Shown here: in pieces, positions 37,301-51,680 of the stretch | Layout: each line of letters opens with the position of its first letter | Numbering within the stretch: the stretch's first letter is position 1 | Assembly (NCBI RefSeq): GCF_030936135.1 | Contig: NC_082598.1 | Span: 11,660,687-11,724,686 of the forward strand | Length of the DNA: 64,000 nucleotides | Direction: 5' to 3' | Origin: Gavia stellata | Taxonomy: Eukaryota; Chordata; Aves; Gaviiformes; Gaviidae | The notes under the pieces: generated by a model | What the model saw: the letters and a program-made list of their open reading frames with translations, nothing else | What the model was told of the DNA's origin: nothing | Databases searched by the model: none | Program-made: the position numbers and the translations under genes

Positions 37301-40300
37301 TGCATAAGACTCGGAAAGTTTGTGGGCTATGTTCTATGTTGTTTTACTGTACATGGATTTGGGTAAAAACCATTCTAAGAGAGTAATGAATTCTGTCATG
37401 TCCTTCCTAGGAAATTCAGGGTGTTCAAAGGCATGAGAGGAGATGAAATCCCCTTTGAAGAATACACTTCGGTGATGCTTAGTGGCATAGCACTGCCCAA
37501 AACTCCTAAGGGGACAGGGAAAAAGGAGACCTGCAGAACAAGGACCTCTTACCATCCCTGCTGGTGCGAAGACACTGTGGGAGTCACAGTGGAGCTTGGT
37601 TTCTAGATGAGTGTAATTCTAGTCACTTCAGTGGATTTATTTCCAATTCATTTAATGTCATTCTGAAAAGAAACAGACACAAAGTTTGCTTTGGCGCTGC
37701 ACATCATGTTGCGTCACTGTCTAGCAAGCTTCCCATTGCATATTTTTTCAAATGGATGCATCCGCCAGCCCAGTATAAACAAAAATAACTTGCATGTGTC
37801 TTATGTTAAAGCTGAATGAGAAATGTGATGCCACATCAGTGTTGCCCATTCACCAGTTAAAGCCCTGATGTTTCATTAAAGATATCAGAGAAAGTGTATG
37901 TATACTTTTTTTCTTTCCCTCTTAACACATAAAGGATCGGATCAAGTCTTAAACAGCTTCCATTAAGATAACTTTTAGAAGTCCCTTTATTTTTGCATGG
38001 CATCGAGAGCCTTTTGTGCCATTTTGTCATATTCCTTTGCATAGTATGATCAGTCTTGGAACCATTTCTGGCCTTATTTTCATGGTCACAACTCAGTGGT
38101 AGCTAATGAGACAAATCCTGAAAATTTCAGTTCACATGGGATCTAGAAAATCCGCAATGCTCCAGAGGTTGCACAGAGATCTTGCTGTGACTTAGATGCT
38201 TGTATCCCCTTCTTTTTCTATCTGCTCTGGTTCACACATTTATCCACCTACTACTGTTCATTTTTGTGTTGCTCTGCTCTTCCCGTGTCTTAAAGCCATT
38301 AGATGCTCTCCACATTGACTCCCAGTCAAGCTTCCTAGAAAAAGTTCTTTCATGTCCCGATGCTGGAAGCAGAGCACAGTTTACAGGGTTCCCTGCTTTT
38401 GCTCTCAGACTATTCCCTGCAGCCCTGTTAGTCCTGTCTGGAGCTCACCCTCCCGCCATGTGCACTGGACTGTGCACTCTGAGGCAAGCCAGTAGTTGCT
38501 TCCATACAAGTGTTTCAACTGGAAAATTAATTCAAAACTCAACCTACTACAATAAAGTGTGTTTTGTTTGGTTAATTTGTCTTCTGTGGCTATGTCAATG
38601 AAGTGATAGCTTGGTGGCAGGCACCACTTCTGTCTATCTTAATATTTTGTGCTTTGTACAATGAAAATAACACTTAAAAATAACTGAAAAAATAACAGCC
38701 AAATGGTTGCAGGCCTGTTATTTCTCCAGGAAGATGTTTCAAACAACAGCTACTGTTGCTGCGCTTTGGTTTTTTTTTTTCCCCACAGCTGAATATAAAA
38801 GATTGCCTTTTTTTTTTTCTTCCTAAAGCGCAGCAATGTATTTGTATTATAGGATATCTAAAGGCACTAGCCAGCCCAAGGGATCCATTGTGTGGCTTTG
38901 TGCTCACAGTATAAAACAGATTTTACTGCTCATCACTGTCAATCTAAATAAGTGAGACAAATAGTGTGTTTTCCTTAATCTGTAGGGGAATGGGGAACAA
39001 AGTAAATTTCTGCCAAAACTAAGAGTTGTAACAAGCCCAGTGAATGCCAAGCTGTGCCTTAATCCCCAGCCCACCCTCATCATTCTGTTTGTCATTTGTA
39101 GGTGGCTTTTTGCTTTTCATGAATGCAGCAGAATACTCTTCATTTGGGTTGCCCATCCTCTCTCATCTACCTTTTGCTGTGATTTATTATTCACCAGAAG
39201 GCTGAGAGGCTGTGATGTTCTGCATAATGCACATTTCAGCTGACGTTGTTCTGGCCCCTCACTATGTCACACTTCGAGTCAAGGAGAAGAAAAGAGCATG
39301 AAGGAACATGAGATAGTTTATTCATAACAGAAAAGTTAATGTCTATGTTTCAAATTGTCTTGTTCTTATCCACCTAGCAGGTTTTCCTGGTGCTAGTTTT
39401 TTTACTGGGGATAGATGAGTCAAGCTATTAGCAGAGTTGTTCAATAAGAGGTCAGTTTTTTCTCACATTTGTCAGCCAGGACCGCTATTTTACCACCTTC
39501 ATCAACTTGTCTCAATGACAGACCTCCCATCTGTAATGCTGACCATAATAGCAATAGCAGCAGTTGAATGAAACATATATTTCTTACTGTGTTATGCTAA
39601 GGAAGTAATAAAGTAGACAAGGCTTGTGGGTTGAGGCATCTTGTAGCTGCCATTACTACTTTCCCTTTTATAGTGTCCCCTTCTATTGTGATTAATACTG
39701 AGTTTATACAATGTAGCAGTGCGTGATAGAAAAATTTTCCCATCTGGCTCTGCTTCTGCAGGTTTGAATTATGGAATGAAGATGTAATGTGCTTTTACCA
39801 CAATGTCCTCTTGATGTACTTCCAACTGTAACAGAGAGCAACTCACAAATAACTCAAGAGAGTTTATCATCTTTTTCCTTTAAGAGGACTGTCTAGAAAG
39901 AGACCATGATTTCTTCAATATTCATTGCAAGAAATCTGCTATTCCCACCTAAATAAATAGTGTTTGGGGTTTTTTAGTTCATGTGTTGTGTTCAGCCCCC
40001 ACACACACAGTAATTCTCCATGGGAGCTATGCTGATCAGTGGTAATTGCTCAGGTGAGTAATGTAATATTGAGCCCATGGTTGAGTACGCCAGTGAAGAT
40101 TTATGAATACAAATAGAAAACTTGGCTCCCACAAGCGCTCATGGTGAGTCTCAGCATTTGTTTCCCCAGAGTGTCTCTGCTCATGAAATCTGAAGGTATA
40201 GATTGATTCTGAAATAGCTGGACGTAAGCGTATATGAATTTCCTACAGTGCGAGTGAATTCAGTGCAGTGACTGGAGTGCCATAGGAGAGCAATGAAAAT

Positions 40301-41450
40301 CCAGCTTAGGTGGTCAACTGCAGAGGAAACACTGCTGCTGGAGAGATGGTAGCTAGACCCCAATCTTTTGATCATACTGATACCCCTGTAAACTTAAAGC
40401 CCATTCAGAACCAAAGGAAATGATAGGAGAAAAATGATGAAATACTACCACCAAGGAAAGGAAATATAAAACCAAGCAGAAAGGAAGGTAACAGATCAGC
40501 ACACAGATACCCAGAATATGAAACAAGGCTGCAGAATAATAGTAAAGCTGTGGTGTGAAGCATGGATGCTGCTAAGAATAGTTTGAAATAGCTGAAGGTG
40601 GAAATTAAAAATGAGAAGGCTAAATCTGTCAGCATGCTGAGACCCCTGCAAAGGTGTTGAGCACCCTTAGCTCTTAACCTGACTTACTCAAATTGCCCCA
40701 GGGGCATTTATGGTCTCATTGCCTCATGTTCCCGTAAAGTCCATATTCAACTCGTTGTCACCAAGTGTGTAGCAGAGGTATAGACAGAGGATGAAAAAGC
40801 AAGTTTGGATGTAAGAAAAAAATCTGAGGTGTTTTCCTCCCAGTTGTTTTTCTTTACCCGTGGTAAATATGAACACTGAATACTCTGAAGACTTTCTGTG
40901 TCACCAGAAAGAAAGGTGTGACCTTGGCAGCTGGCAGAGAGCTCCAGAGGTGAGAGGCTGGAGGCAAGTTCTGGCTTCAGTGCTGACTTGCTGCCTGCTG
41001 TGGGGGAAGAGGACGAATTGCTCAGCTCCTCTCCTGCCTGTCCATGGGTGAATAGGCACCTCATGGCAGTCCTCTGAAGCGCTCCTCGGTCACTGGGCAC
41101 AAGCTTTCTAAGGAGTTTGGACCTCTGCACATCCTACCTTCCTGACTTCAGTCCAAGTATCTGGTGTGAAATATCCCTTATACGCATTATGGCTGGACTC
41201 TAATTGCACAGATGTACCACAAAGTGACCGTGTTTGCTTCAAATTGCCTTTGATCTAAACTTAAGCTGGAGGCTATGATGACAAACAGGTTAGAGAGAGA
41301 AACCAAAAAGGCAAGTTTGAACAGCTAGAATAGAGCAAATGTTGCATATTTTGGTTGCTTTCAGCAACTGCAGATTGTTTGTCCCTGAATTTAATGACAG
41401 CAGCTGTCTGAGATGTCCCTTGGTTTCTTAAGCATTTTAATAGCTTTCAG
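31350..41450. other. Gene desert segment
   Basis: Ten kilobases of AT-rich DNA. Open frames are mostly under 100 codons, and the longest (38,200-38,601 on the + strand, 133 codons, Leu/Phe/Cys-rich) resembles nothing I know. Worn ancient-repeat pieces are suspected at 33,693-33,750 and 40,018-40,080. A HMX-like GCAATTAA word is at 36,430-36,437. No RNA gene or bounded transposon was recognised. Confidence 0.5.
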
Positions 41451-41479
41451 TCTTGGATTGGGTTAGTATTGGTCAAGAA

Positions 41480-41543
41480 GCGGGGGGTTGGACTAGATGA
41501 CCTTTAAAAGTCCCTTCCAAAACAAACTGTGCTATGATTCTAA
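41480..41543 (+). mobile_element. CR1 LINE 3' end fragment
   Basis: The segment GGGGGTTGGACTAGATGACC, then TTTAAAAGTCCCTTCCAA and CTATGATTCTA, is the standard terminal part of an avian CR1 element. Only about 65 bp are recognisable, so it is a severely truncated copy with no coding capacity. Confidence 0.85.
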
Positions 41544-41544
41544 G

Positions 41545-44390
41545 TATTTATCTTGGTTAAGGTATTGAGTGTAAGATTCGCTGTTTTGGGATAACAAAGC
41601 AATTTCCAGTTGACAATTATAGGAAGATTAATTATCTGTCTAAAATACGTTGATATTGACAGGTTTATTAAAAAGGAATTGGTAAAACAGAAATGGAGAG
41701 GCCATGCACAACAGAACAGTCATGTTACCTTTTGCTTCAAGGGTTTGTCTTAGATTTGGCCTGATTGTTGGAAGCACACAACATTGTCTTGATTATTTTG
41801 GAAGGAATTACCACTCATGCACGTGTAGGATGCGGTAACAGTTTACCCCAATGCTCAGCTGTGTCTCCATGTCCACCTACACAAACAGTGATTCAGGGTA
41901 TGGTGCACAGTTATGGAGCTGCATGGGAGAATGAAAAGGCAGAAGCACACGTGGGCAACCTGGAAATTAGGAAGTGAGGTCAAAAAGTTCAAAAAAGAAG
42001 ACCAAAATAGATTCTATTCAATGACACAGTGATTTCTAGGTGAAAACTTTAAAGAGTTTGAAACTGAATTATTGTTCTCTGTACTCTCCCTCAAAAAAGT
42101 GAGTTTTCTGCACTATAAATAAGAGAAGAGGCATCTGTAATTCCTTTTTATTTTTGATACAAGTAAAATGAGGAAGTTTGGGGTGAATGACTTCAAGAAA
42201 AGTATTTTTCCATTCAACCTGGATTTCTGCAGAAAGAAAAAAAATATTTTAGCACTTTTTTTTCTGAGAAATACTTGCTTCAGTCAAGAAAACTGAGATC
42301 GCAAAGTTTAGTATGTCACTGACATAAACCACGAAATTGTTATCTTAGAAACTCAGTTTCAGAAGATGACTCTGCTGTATTTTCCATGTGCAAATTAAAA
42401 TCTTCTGTGGCACCGCACCTTTGTTTCTTTCTTTGCTTGGCACAAAAAGCATAACTGTAAGTGCTATGAAAATATAAATGAAACAAACTGCAGATTTGTC
42501 ATGTCATAGTTTGGAAATCTGCTTCTAGATATTCTCAGGCCATTTGGCATCAAGTCTAGGCTGAAGGGTTTGCTGAGAATCAGGAGACTTTTGAAATGGC
42601 TGGGTTGCCTTGGATGATGCAGCAGTTTAAGAAAGTAAACCACTTTATTAATATCATAAGGAAAAAAAAAAAGCAACCCAGGATTTTATTTATGTAAAAG
42701 AAAACCTGGCTTTGCAATAAGAAGTTGATCTCCCACCCCCAGCAATTCTCTTTTGCGTAAAGGAGAACGGAGTCCAGGGACTTGCGCAGCTGCAGTTTTG
42801 GCTGTCCTTGGGGCAGCTCTCCAACGTGAGGTGGCAGCGGGAACGTCTCTCGCACCCCTTGCTCCAAGGAGAGCAGCTGAAACATACGTGCTGCATCTCC
42901 AACTTGTAGTCAAATGCTGAACAGTTATAAATAGCTTTGATGTGCTTCTCTGAGTCTTTTGGAGCTTGTGCTTTCCGGAGGCTCAGACGACCCCATCCCT
43001 GGAGCCTGCGCCAGCTCTGAAGGGGCCAGGGGCCTCTGCTCCGGAGGAATGTCCATTGCCGTGTTGCTCCTTTCAACAGTCCTAGAAACCTATCCTTTGG
43101 GATGCTCTGGGGGTTAGAGAGGCCTTTCATACTGTGTTACAGCTATTTTCTCCCGTTCCTCCTTCATCAGGAATATGTTAAAAGACACATATACGGATAG
43201 CAAGTTGGAAAAAAACCCAAATCAAATACAAATGCTTGTTAGGAACATTTTTACAGACTGTGAACTTGCACATTTGTAAACTGTCTGGGCAGCACATGGA
43301 TGGCAAAAAATGCAGACTTGCTCCCACATTTTCTCATTGTGTCTTAACCAGGCAGCGTAACTTGCTGAAGCGAGTTTTCCTGTCGCTTCCCCAGCTTTAT
43401 GTTGTCTGCTACTTTTTCCTCTTACATGTTTTTTCCTATTTAGCTGGTACATGGTCAGGCAGGTTGAGTCCAAGCACAGATGAAGGTAATAGAAAATAAC
43501 CAATTATATGGTTACATGGTTTTTCTAGTTTCCTGTTTTCTTGAATGTGTCAGAGCTATGAAGGGTTTGAACTCTCAAACTGATACGCCTATAGGTACCA
43601 GCAAAGAGAACTTCAGGAAGCAAAAGCTCCCTGTAATACTGTGGTTGAACTAACATCATTATATTCTGGATTTATCTTCCTTTTCTAAATAAACTAGTTT
43701 AATCCCAATAAACTTTAATGTAAACTTTTTTCTTTTTTTTTTTAAATTCAGCTAAATTATTGATGTGGATGAAATATTGGGGTCCTTCATGTTAGGAAAA
43801 TAGCTGATTAAGGCAATCTACTTCCCCTTTTACATTAATTGGCTCAACATGCATAAAAAGTCATCTGATACTCGAATCTACCAACTTTGGCTATTGTTTG
43901 CTTTTCTGGTGCAATTAGTGGGTACCTCAGAGATCTGAGAAAGGATTCAGTAAAATCAGCAGAATTAAATATCCTCTGGTATTTTAATCTAGCTGTGGTG
44001 ACCACTTTGTGGATTTCAAGCTCAAAATTCTGCTTCTTGGAGGCAACTGAGTTAAGTACTTCATGTCTGAACTAGGAGGAAGAATGTGCTCCCGGTGCAC
44101 TCTCTCCTTTTCAAAGAGAAATGTCCAAATCAGCTTCACTCCCGCTAGAAGCTTGCAAAGCAGGTGAGTAGTCTGCCATGACCTATTTCTTATCTTCCTG
44201 CTGTGCCTAAAGGAAAGAAGAAAAGAGCTCTGGCTGCTCCCTTGCTTTCTTCCCTTCTTGCTTTCCGAAGCCCTGAACCAGCCGGCTTCCTGGCCATTCC
44301 TAAGGAAAACATTCTCCATAAAGCCCTACAGCCTGCAATACCAGCTGTGAGCCCAGAGCAACACTCGGAGGTGCAGGGAGAAAAAGACGG
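41545..44390. other. Gene desert segment
   Basis: No gene recognised. The longest frame (42,690-43,130 on the minus strand, 146 codons, Cys-rich) has no signal peptide or known domain and is not called. The interval 42,770-43,090 is somewhat richer in G and C than its surroundings. Confidence 0.45.
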
Positions 44391-44399
44391 TGCCTTTCC

Positions 44400-45160
44400 T
44401 AATGAGCTTCCATTAATGGATAATTTATAGTGCAGATAATGAAAGTATTGATCGGGGCTCTTTATCTTTGAAATATTACATTTAGCTCGAGGCCATAAAG
44501 ATCGTTTATTATAGCAGTGATAATGACACTCTGTGGAAGCAGCAATGCTTATTGACATCTATGGGTTTTCACAAAAAATATAGAAAAAGTATTTTCAAAG
44601 GTCATCAAGGTGTGGAGGGCAGGGGACTGATTTTCACAGGAGAGTAATGATGGTATTTCTACAGAAATCCCTTCCTTGATCCCACTTAAGGGCAGGAATA
44701 CACATGGCAGACCTGAGCATCAAGGCCGCAGGTGATGGTACAGACATCCTTTGGTGAAGGCTGGCATCTCATTTGGAAGAATCATTTCCATTTGTAGGGT
44801 ATCCTGATCTGGAAACAAACACCAGGATCTGAGGAGTCTCCAGAGCCTCAGCCTTGTGCCTGCAAGCAGACAGCTGGCTCTGCCAGGCACTTCATTGCTT
44901 GATTGGTACAAAAATGAGGGGTGCCATAAGCTCAAATGCAGGCTGCTGTCTTTGGCAAAATGAATCCTTCTGCTTCTGTTTGTCAAAGAGCCATAAATAT
45001 GTCTCTGATTTATCCCGAAAGGCTGCTGGGAAAGTGCATCCACTGATGTTTGTAAAATGATATGAAATTGAAGCAGCGACGTTATTGCTGTAGTTTGTAT
45101 TGAACGGAAATGTTTCTATTAAACTTACTGATGTTTTCAGAAGATATATCTGAATTCTTA
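44400..45160. promoter_or_regulatory. Candidate distal HMX1/SOHO1 enhancer cluster
   Basis: About 750 bp with enhancer-like texture: palindromic homeodomain site TCCATTAATGGA (44,409-44,420), posterior-HOX-like GCCATAAA (44,492-44,499), and a PBX/MEIS-like TGATAATGACA (44,518-44,528). A second part around 44,970-45,160 has another GCCATAAATA. In mammals a distal enhancer tens of kb downstream of HMX1, responsive to HOX-PBX-MEIS, drives ear and facial expression. This block is 32 kb downstream of HMX1 and is a candidate counterpart, by inference only. Confidence 0.35.
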
Positions 45161-45169
45161 ATATTTTCT

Positions 45170-48100
45170 CTACATAACATATAACCGACCGATCAGTCTT
45201 TTTCTGCTGTCTTCAAAGCATTCAACAGCCTGTCATGGCCTGTGTATGAAATGCTGCAGCATCTGACACACTAGTATGGTCCCACACCGGTGGAGGATGC
45301 TGAAGCAGGCTGTACACAGACAGAAATAGTGCTGGCTATTAAATAGGAATTGCTAGATTTATTTCCATCATTCAGTCTCCTAAAGTTTTGACAGCTTGAT
45401 CAAACTAATGAACACAAAAGTGACAGACGTATTGGTTCACTAATATTAGGTTACCAATCTTTGCCTTAAACCCCCATTAATGCTTCTTCCTTTGCCTGCT
45501 AATGCTAGGATAACGGATAGCAGCCAGACTTTCTGGCTCTACCCATGTGCAAAACTTCTAAACATTGGGCCATTTTTGTCTCCCACTGCACTTTGCTCTA
45601 AAACCACAAGGTTAACATGACCTTCTGGCCTATTCCATTTTGTGTCTTGTTTTGAGTCGAGCTTTGTTAGGGACAAAAATCTATGTTATATTCCATCTGA
45701 TCAAAGTACTTCAGATGAAGACATGCCATCTGTATTCATTTAGCGATATCTAAGACTATAGAGCATTACAGCGGTATTTCGTACATAGTATTGATTGCCT
45801 TCATTTGTAGCTATTATAGACACCGGACACTGTTCACTTTTAAACCTGAGCGTCAGATTTCCCATCTGCAATCTCCAGGCGCTCTTTTCTCACCCCCCTG
45901 CTTCCACAGTAGCTTTCAAAGGCTTCGTTAAGCAAGCTTCCTTTAAGATGATTGAAATAGTGTCGCATGTTACACATTGCAGTTTTCTTCTCACAATTTC
46001 ATATATTGCTATATTTGTTAAGTGTCCCAACCCCCCAGTGGAGGAAAGGTGTTTAAACCTGTGATTTTACTCACATCTCCCAGACGAGTCTGTTTGTGCT
46101 TGGTTGCTATTATTAGTGGTAGCTGTACATTCCACATCACTGTAGAGTGTTGTTACGGAGCAGATCTCTATCAGTTAAGCACCGTATTTTTGTTCTGCTC
46201 TTGTTCAGCTCCTGCTTCAGAGTTGGAAGCATGGTCACAGACCTGTCTGCTTGCATCTTGGTATGAGTAGGTGCTGAAAGCCACCCTAACTGACAAGTAT
46301 TTAGATGAGTTCTGGCCATGGAAATATATGTCAGAGGTAAAGAAAAAGGTAATAACTCCACACTTTACAGATAAGCAGACCTGATACATGGGGTATTTTC
46401 AGCAGACATGGATTTTGCACTTAAGCATATCAGCTAAATATGTAAACTGTTTTCCTGGTTAAGCCTAAGAAGATGAAACCCACTGGTTTTGGTAGAAATT
46501 GTTCAAAAAGAAAAAGTTATAAAATTAATCAAAAGTTATTAATGGATTTTATTTTTCCTGCCTGCTACCTTTTAGCAGAATTTTCTGCAAGGGTTAATCA
46601 GAACCTGGCCCAGAAAAGTATTTAAGCATGAACTCAGGTTTAGACCTGTGGATAGATATATTTCTGTTCCAAAAAAGGCCATCACCCACAGTAGGAGAAA
46701 ACAGTTGTTAGGTCTATAAGGACCTATTTAAAGTTTCAAAATATCACTCTAGCACGAAGGCTGGGAATGCGTCCGCGTAATCACAGGCAGGATTTCTATC
46801 ATTGACTTTGGGAGTGAGGCAGCACCTGAACCAGCAAAGACTTGGAAGCTGCCACTGTGAAAGGTGCTTTGCAAAAACAGGGGAAAACATAAACAATTCC
46901 CAATAGTAACAGGAACAAGTGGATGTCCTCAATGCAATTCAGACCATTAACAACCCTCCCATTCCAAACCAGTGAAAGGATTACAGGTTTCCACACCCCT
47001 CTCTCTAGCTTTACTTTGGGGCAGCAGCTTTTTCATTCATCTTCCTCTTGTCTTGCTCATGTACCTCCATGCACATCACAAGGTGCAGTACTCTATACCT
47101 GGGGTGTGGAGGCAGGGAATAAAGCAGGGAAGAGAGAACAGTTCAGAAAACTCCTTGATGATCGTGAACTCACACGCTGATACATGCAATAGGTTGGGGT
47201 TTTTTGAGGCAGCTGGAGTAGATGAAAACTTGCCCTGTGGTGACAGCAGAAGTGGAAGGTGTCTGTTCTCTTGGTGTCTTCGGCAGAAGTAAGATGACAA
47301 CCATGCCTGTAAATCTGCTGCCTCTAATGCAACTCTGGGCAGTCACTTCTGGAGCATCTGTAGAAGACCTCATCCAAAAATGAGCAGCGGATGTTGTGCA
47401 CAAAGTCTGCTTCTAGCACTGCCTCCTCGCTGCCGTTCATGGCTGATTAAAAACCCACTGGAGTATGAAGTAGAAATGGCAAGTTCTCCATTTCAATGCC
47501 TTGAATGAACTTTAGACTTGAACAGCTTAATTTTCAGAAAAAGATGAAAAATCAGCTGAAAGATTTAGTGAAGATTTGATTTATTAATTACCAGACACCT
47601 GGCCTGTAAAATGAAATTCAGTGCAGGCAGCAACCAGATGCTTCAGCTGGGTGAGCTGTTTGGATAAAAACCTTATCTGCATAACAGAGAGCAGATTTTG
47701 TTCTCACTGCTGCTCTGTAAAGGGGATGGATGGGTGACTTTACAGCAATAAGTCATTGCTACCAGTATGCATTTTAATAACCTTTAACACAGTAACAAAA
47801 AAACCAAGAAACAGATCTTCAAATACCAATGAAAAGATTGATTTTTCCCATAGGTGTGCTGCATCATTCTGTAAAGAACAAAACTGCATAGGAATGGTTT
47901 TCAAGAGATTATTCTTTGCAAAAAGATAAAATTTATCAAGGAGTGTCCAACGACAGTCAAGCATCTATTTTCATACCGTTGATTTAAATAAGGCTTAAGT
48001 CATTGCAGAAATGTGAAAGTCTTCCCGGACAGATGAGACTCCAGACTAGAGCTTCAACTAAAAATAGCACTCAACAAGTTGCCTGACACTGAAAGAATAA

Positions 48101-51000
48101 ATCAGGTTACATATAATTTATTGGGAGGATTCAGTGGTGATATTTTGCAGGCAAATGTCTTTTGGATTCATACAAACCATAGACAGCTGTGAAACTAGGT
48201 TCTATTTCAGTTTTCAGGTTTTTTCCCCTTTTTTCCTGAATAAAGAAGTCTACATTTCTATTAAGTGATGTTTTGCACTAGAGTAGAACTTCTAGCAAAA
48301 AAATCTGGAGAAGTTGATAGTAAGCACCCGGGAGAAAAAAAAAACCTTACAGAAGGATACCTTTGCAATCCATGTGAGCAAACAAAATGTGCAGAGAAAA
48401 GAACTTGTCCATCAGCGTAGGTATTCGTACCAAAGGCCCAGCACTCAGTTCAAAACATGTCATGTCTAGCATATGGCTGCAAGAATTTTGTTTTCTGTCT
48501 GGCACAACCACAATTCCCATATACAGGGGAGTACTGAAATAATGATATGATTGCACACTACTTGGACTCATACTTCCCCTCTGTTGACCACCAGGAAAAG
48601 ACCACTTAAAAAACCATTAAAACGAAATGGCTGGTTCATTCAGCAAAATGGAGGAATTGAACATGTTAGGAAAGTTATCTTCCAAAAAAAATAACCTCTA
48701 AGCCATCTCACAAACATCACTGCTTTGCTGAACGTCTTTCACTTATGGCCGCGGAATTGCTCAGTTTTATCATAAGAAGGGCATACTGGTTGGGTCATCT
48801 ATGATGAGCAAGATCTGGGCAGTGACACAGAGCAAGAGTAAGAACTGATACCTCAGTTCTGTGAGTGATACGGCTTGTAAGCTCATCTGCCAACTTCTAC
48901 AGTCTCAGTCTGTGCGTTAAAGGGCTTTGTAACTTCTGGCAGACGTGAAACATGGGACTATGAAGATGCAAATTAGGAAATAGCTTGTGAACAACTTTAA
49001 AAAAAAATAGAGGCATTAGATTGGAAAGTTATCTGTGGAATGAGTTGTTCACCGCTGCGTGGTTAGGACTCAGTGATAGCACAGAGTGCAGTCTGTGGTC
49101 AGGAGTGATGCAATATTGCACCGTGCCAGGGAGTTTTGGAGGATGAATGTGTTTCTTGGTCTGCAGCTTTAAGCAGCAGATTTACTCAGTACTTTTACAT
49201 TTGTCAAACCTCATATCTGAAGAGATAATAAAGATCAAGAGTTTCTCATCAAGAAACTTTCCAGAGGCCTTTTAAAATTATATCCATGGCCTGTATGCTT
49301 CCAGTGCACTGTCAGAGTAGTTTAAATGTCCAGGAAGGGATGGTTGAAATGTGGAATCATGTTCAAGACACCTCCAAACATGGGATGGGCATTTGGAAGG
49401 CTTCAAACATGGGGAACTGGCCTTGGGAGTATTTTCCATAGTGTATCAAAGCAATTGATAAAACATCAAATAAATCATGAATGAAGTAGATATATTTTGT
49501 ATTATGTGAATGTAATAGATGTGGTCCAAAAAAGCATCTGAGAGAATTAGGACTGGAAAAAAATACTGCTGAAAACGATGTAGTTGTATTAAAATCTGGA
49601 CAGCTAGTTAATATTCTATAATTCTGGGGATATCAGCTGAGCATCTTGGCCTTGAAGTCATACCCAAGTCTCCTGGTCTTCAGTGGTAAAACCTAATGGC
49701 CCTGTTTACAATGGATTTTACACTGGTCTTAAGAGAGATGGAATTGGGCCACCAGTGCTTCATTTATTGTGGTAGACAGATTGTTATGGTAAGATGCGAT
49801 ATTTCTATGTTTCTGTGGTGTGAGAAGAGTGTGAGTAGCTATTAAAGTGCCAGACAAATAGTAAATCTCTGTTGCCCATGGTTCCTGTACATTTGTATAA
49901 AACATTTGTGCATGGTGTGAGGACCAATGCAGCACAGTCCCAGAACCTTTAAGAGCTTATCACCTCTTGGAACTGCAAAACCAACTGGGGAGCGTAGATT
50001 TGGCTTGAAATACCTTGATTCTGAGCCTGATTCTCATCTTTGTCTAGTTCCCACAACAAAACTTCAGTGCCGTGATTATAATCACTCTACATTCACATTA
50101 ATGTCAAATTAGGGAGAAATTCTTTGCAATGTGCCCAGAACTGAACAGCATGATTGCGTGCTTCATCATCCAGCCTACAAGAGGGAGTGTCGGATGTTTA
50201 AAAATATGGGCAGTTAAAATTAATGGAAATGCTAATACGTAACTCTGAGAAGACAATGGGCGTGAAGACTAAAGGTAACCTCTGTGTTAAGCAAATTGGT
50301 TCAATGTTGTTGACTTACCTGAAAATGTAGTTACACCTAGCAGTAGAAAAACCAAAAAAACCCCCAAAGAAAATAGCATTCATCCACCACCTAATACTGT
50401 TTAGATAACAGAAAGAGGTCATCTGCTTTCACTTTGCTGTTACTTGTTTGTCATCGTTGAGGGATCTTTAAGGATCCATCTGAGAGCCAGTTTTCCAACA
50501 AAATGAGAAATGAGAACAATTAAAAAATGGAAGCAGATGATTGCCTGTATGTTAAAAATCAAAGGAGATCCAGAACCTCGTCTTTGAGTAATAACAAATA
50601 TTTTGGCCAGGAGCATGGTATTTAACTTGGAGGAAACAGAAAGCCACTTCATCAATATTAGCTCAGTGCCGTGTGTTTGGCACACCTAACGAGTTATCAG
50701 CCGTTATCCTCTGCGGAGCTGGGGGGAAAGTAAAATTCCTCTCAGGATACAAGGTCATTTCTACATTGCCATAATACCTGTCCTCTGTTTCTGATCTGTT
50801 TTCTGCCTTTTCGCCTATTGACTGGTAGAGAAATTGAGATGTGTGTAATAGGGTAAAACACAGCATTGAACTTCAGGCCTTTTCACCAGTTGCTTCAACT
50901 ATTTGCATTCTGAGTCCGGTTCTTAGAGGCACTTTTTGTACTGACAGATGTATATAAATGACCCTTAGCACTCGAGGGAAGGGGGTTACAAACAGCACTC
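45170..51000. other. Gene desert segment
   Basis: AT-rich intergenic DNA without recognised genes. A worn copy of an ancient dispersed repeat is suspected at 50,017-50,040 (GATTCTGAGCCTGATTCTCA). Confidence 0.5.
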
Positions 51001-51019
51001 TTTAAAAATCTGGCCACAC

Positions 51020-51680
51020 ACTCATTATATTCACTGTACTTGGCATCATGTCACTTGTGATCTAGTGGGCTCCATTCAACTTCCATCCTAAGGCCTCTGC
51101 GTAAAGAGTCACTGTGATTGTTTTTAATGCTGTGGCAGGAACAGATGGCAAACATATTTTAAAGCGCTAAAAATATGGAAGGGCAGTAGAAATCTACATG
51201 GCAGACATCTATTAAGCTCCCACAGCTGTGACCAATTTTTTTTTTAATAATAAATATATTATATAGAAGCCCAGTCCCTAGAAGGAAAGCCTCCTCTGAA
51301 ATCCGTTGGCATTTTGAATTTGCCTGGGCTACAGCAAAAGACAGAATAAACTTTCATTTGTAGTTTCCGGTTTGTCTCAGTCATACTAATGAAAAGAAAC
51401 AAGTAAGTGTGGAGAGGGACAGCTAAACCCCCGCTCATCGCAGCAGAGCAGCATGTAGAGGGCAGCCCCTATAGATCACTGTCTCATGGACACTGTGTTT
51501 TGTCACTCTGAATGGGCTCCTAACACGGGATTTTTATAGCCTTCGCAGATGTTTCAAGTTTCTGTCCATCTATCACGCTCTGCGAGGATGATTTCTTTCG
51601 GAAGATGCCCTGTGGCTCAAGCAGCAATCTGTACGCGTAGCTGTCAGGCTGAAAAGGCTAACGCCCATCCGCTCTGTCAC
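51020..51680. promoter_or_regulatory. Candidate element with E-boxes
   Basis: Non-coding block with E-box words (CAGATG at about 51,144 and the palindrome CACAGCTGTG at 51,221-51,230), an A/T core at about 51,236-51,266 and TAAT words. It has few repeats. Motif-based suggestion only. Confidence 0.22.

Noticed and set aside
42690-43130. 146-codon Cys-rich minus-strand frame
   Set aside because: No signal peptide, no recognisable cysteine spacing of a known family and no clear splice context. It could be an unknown exon, but this cannot be supported.
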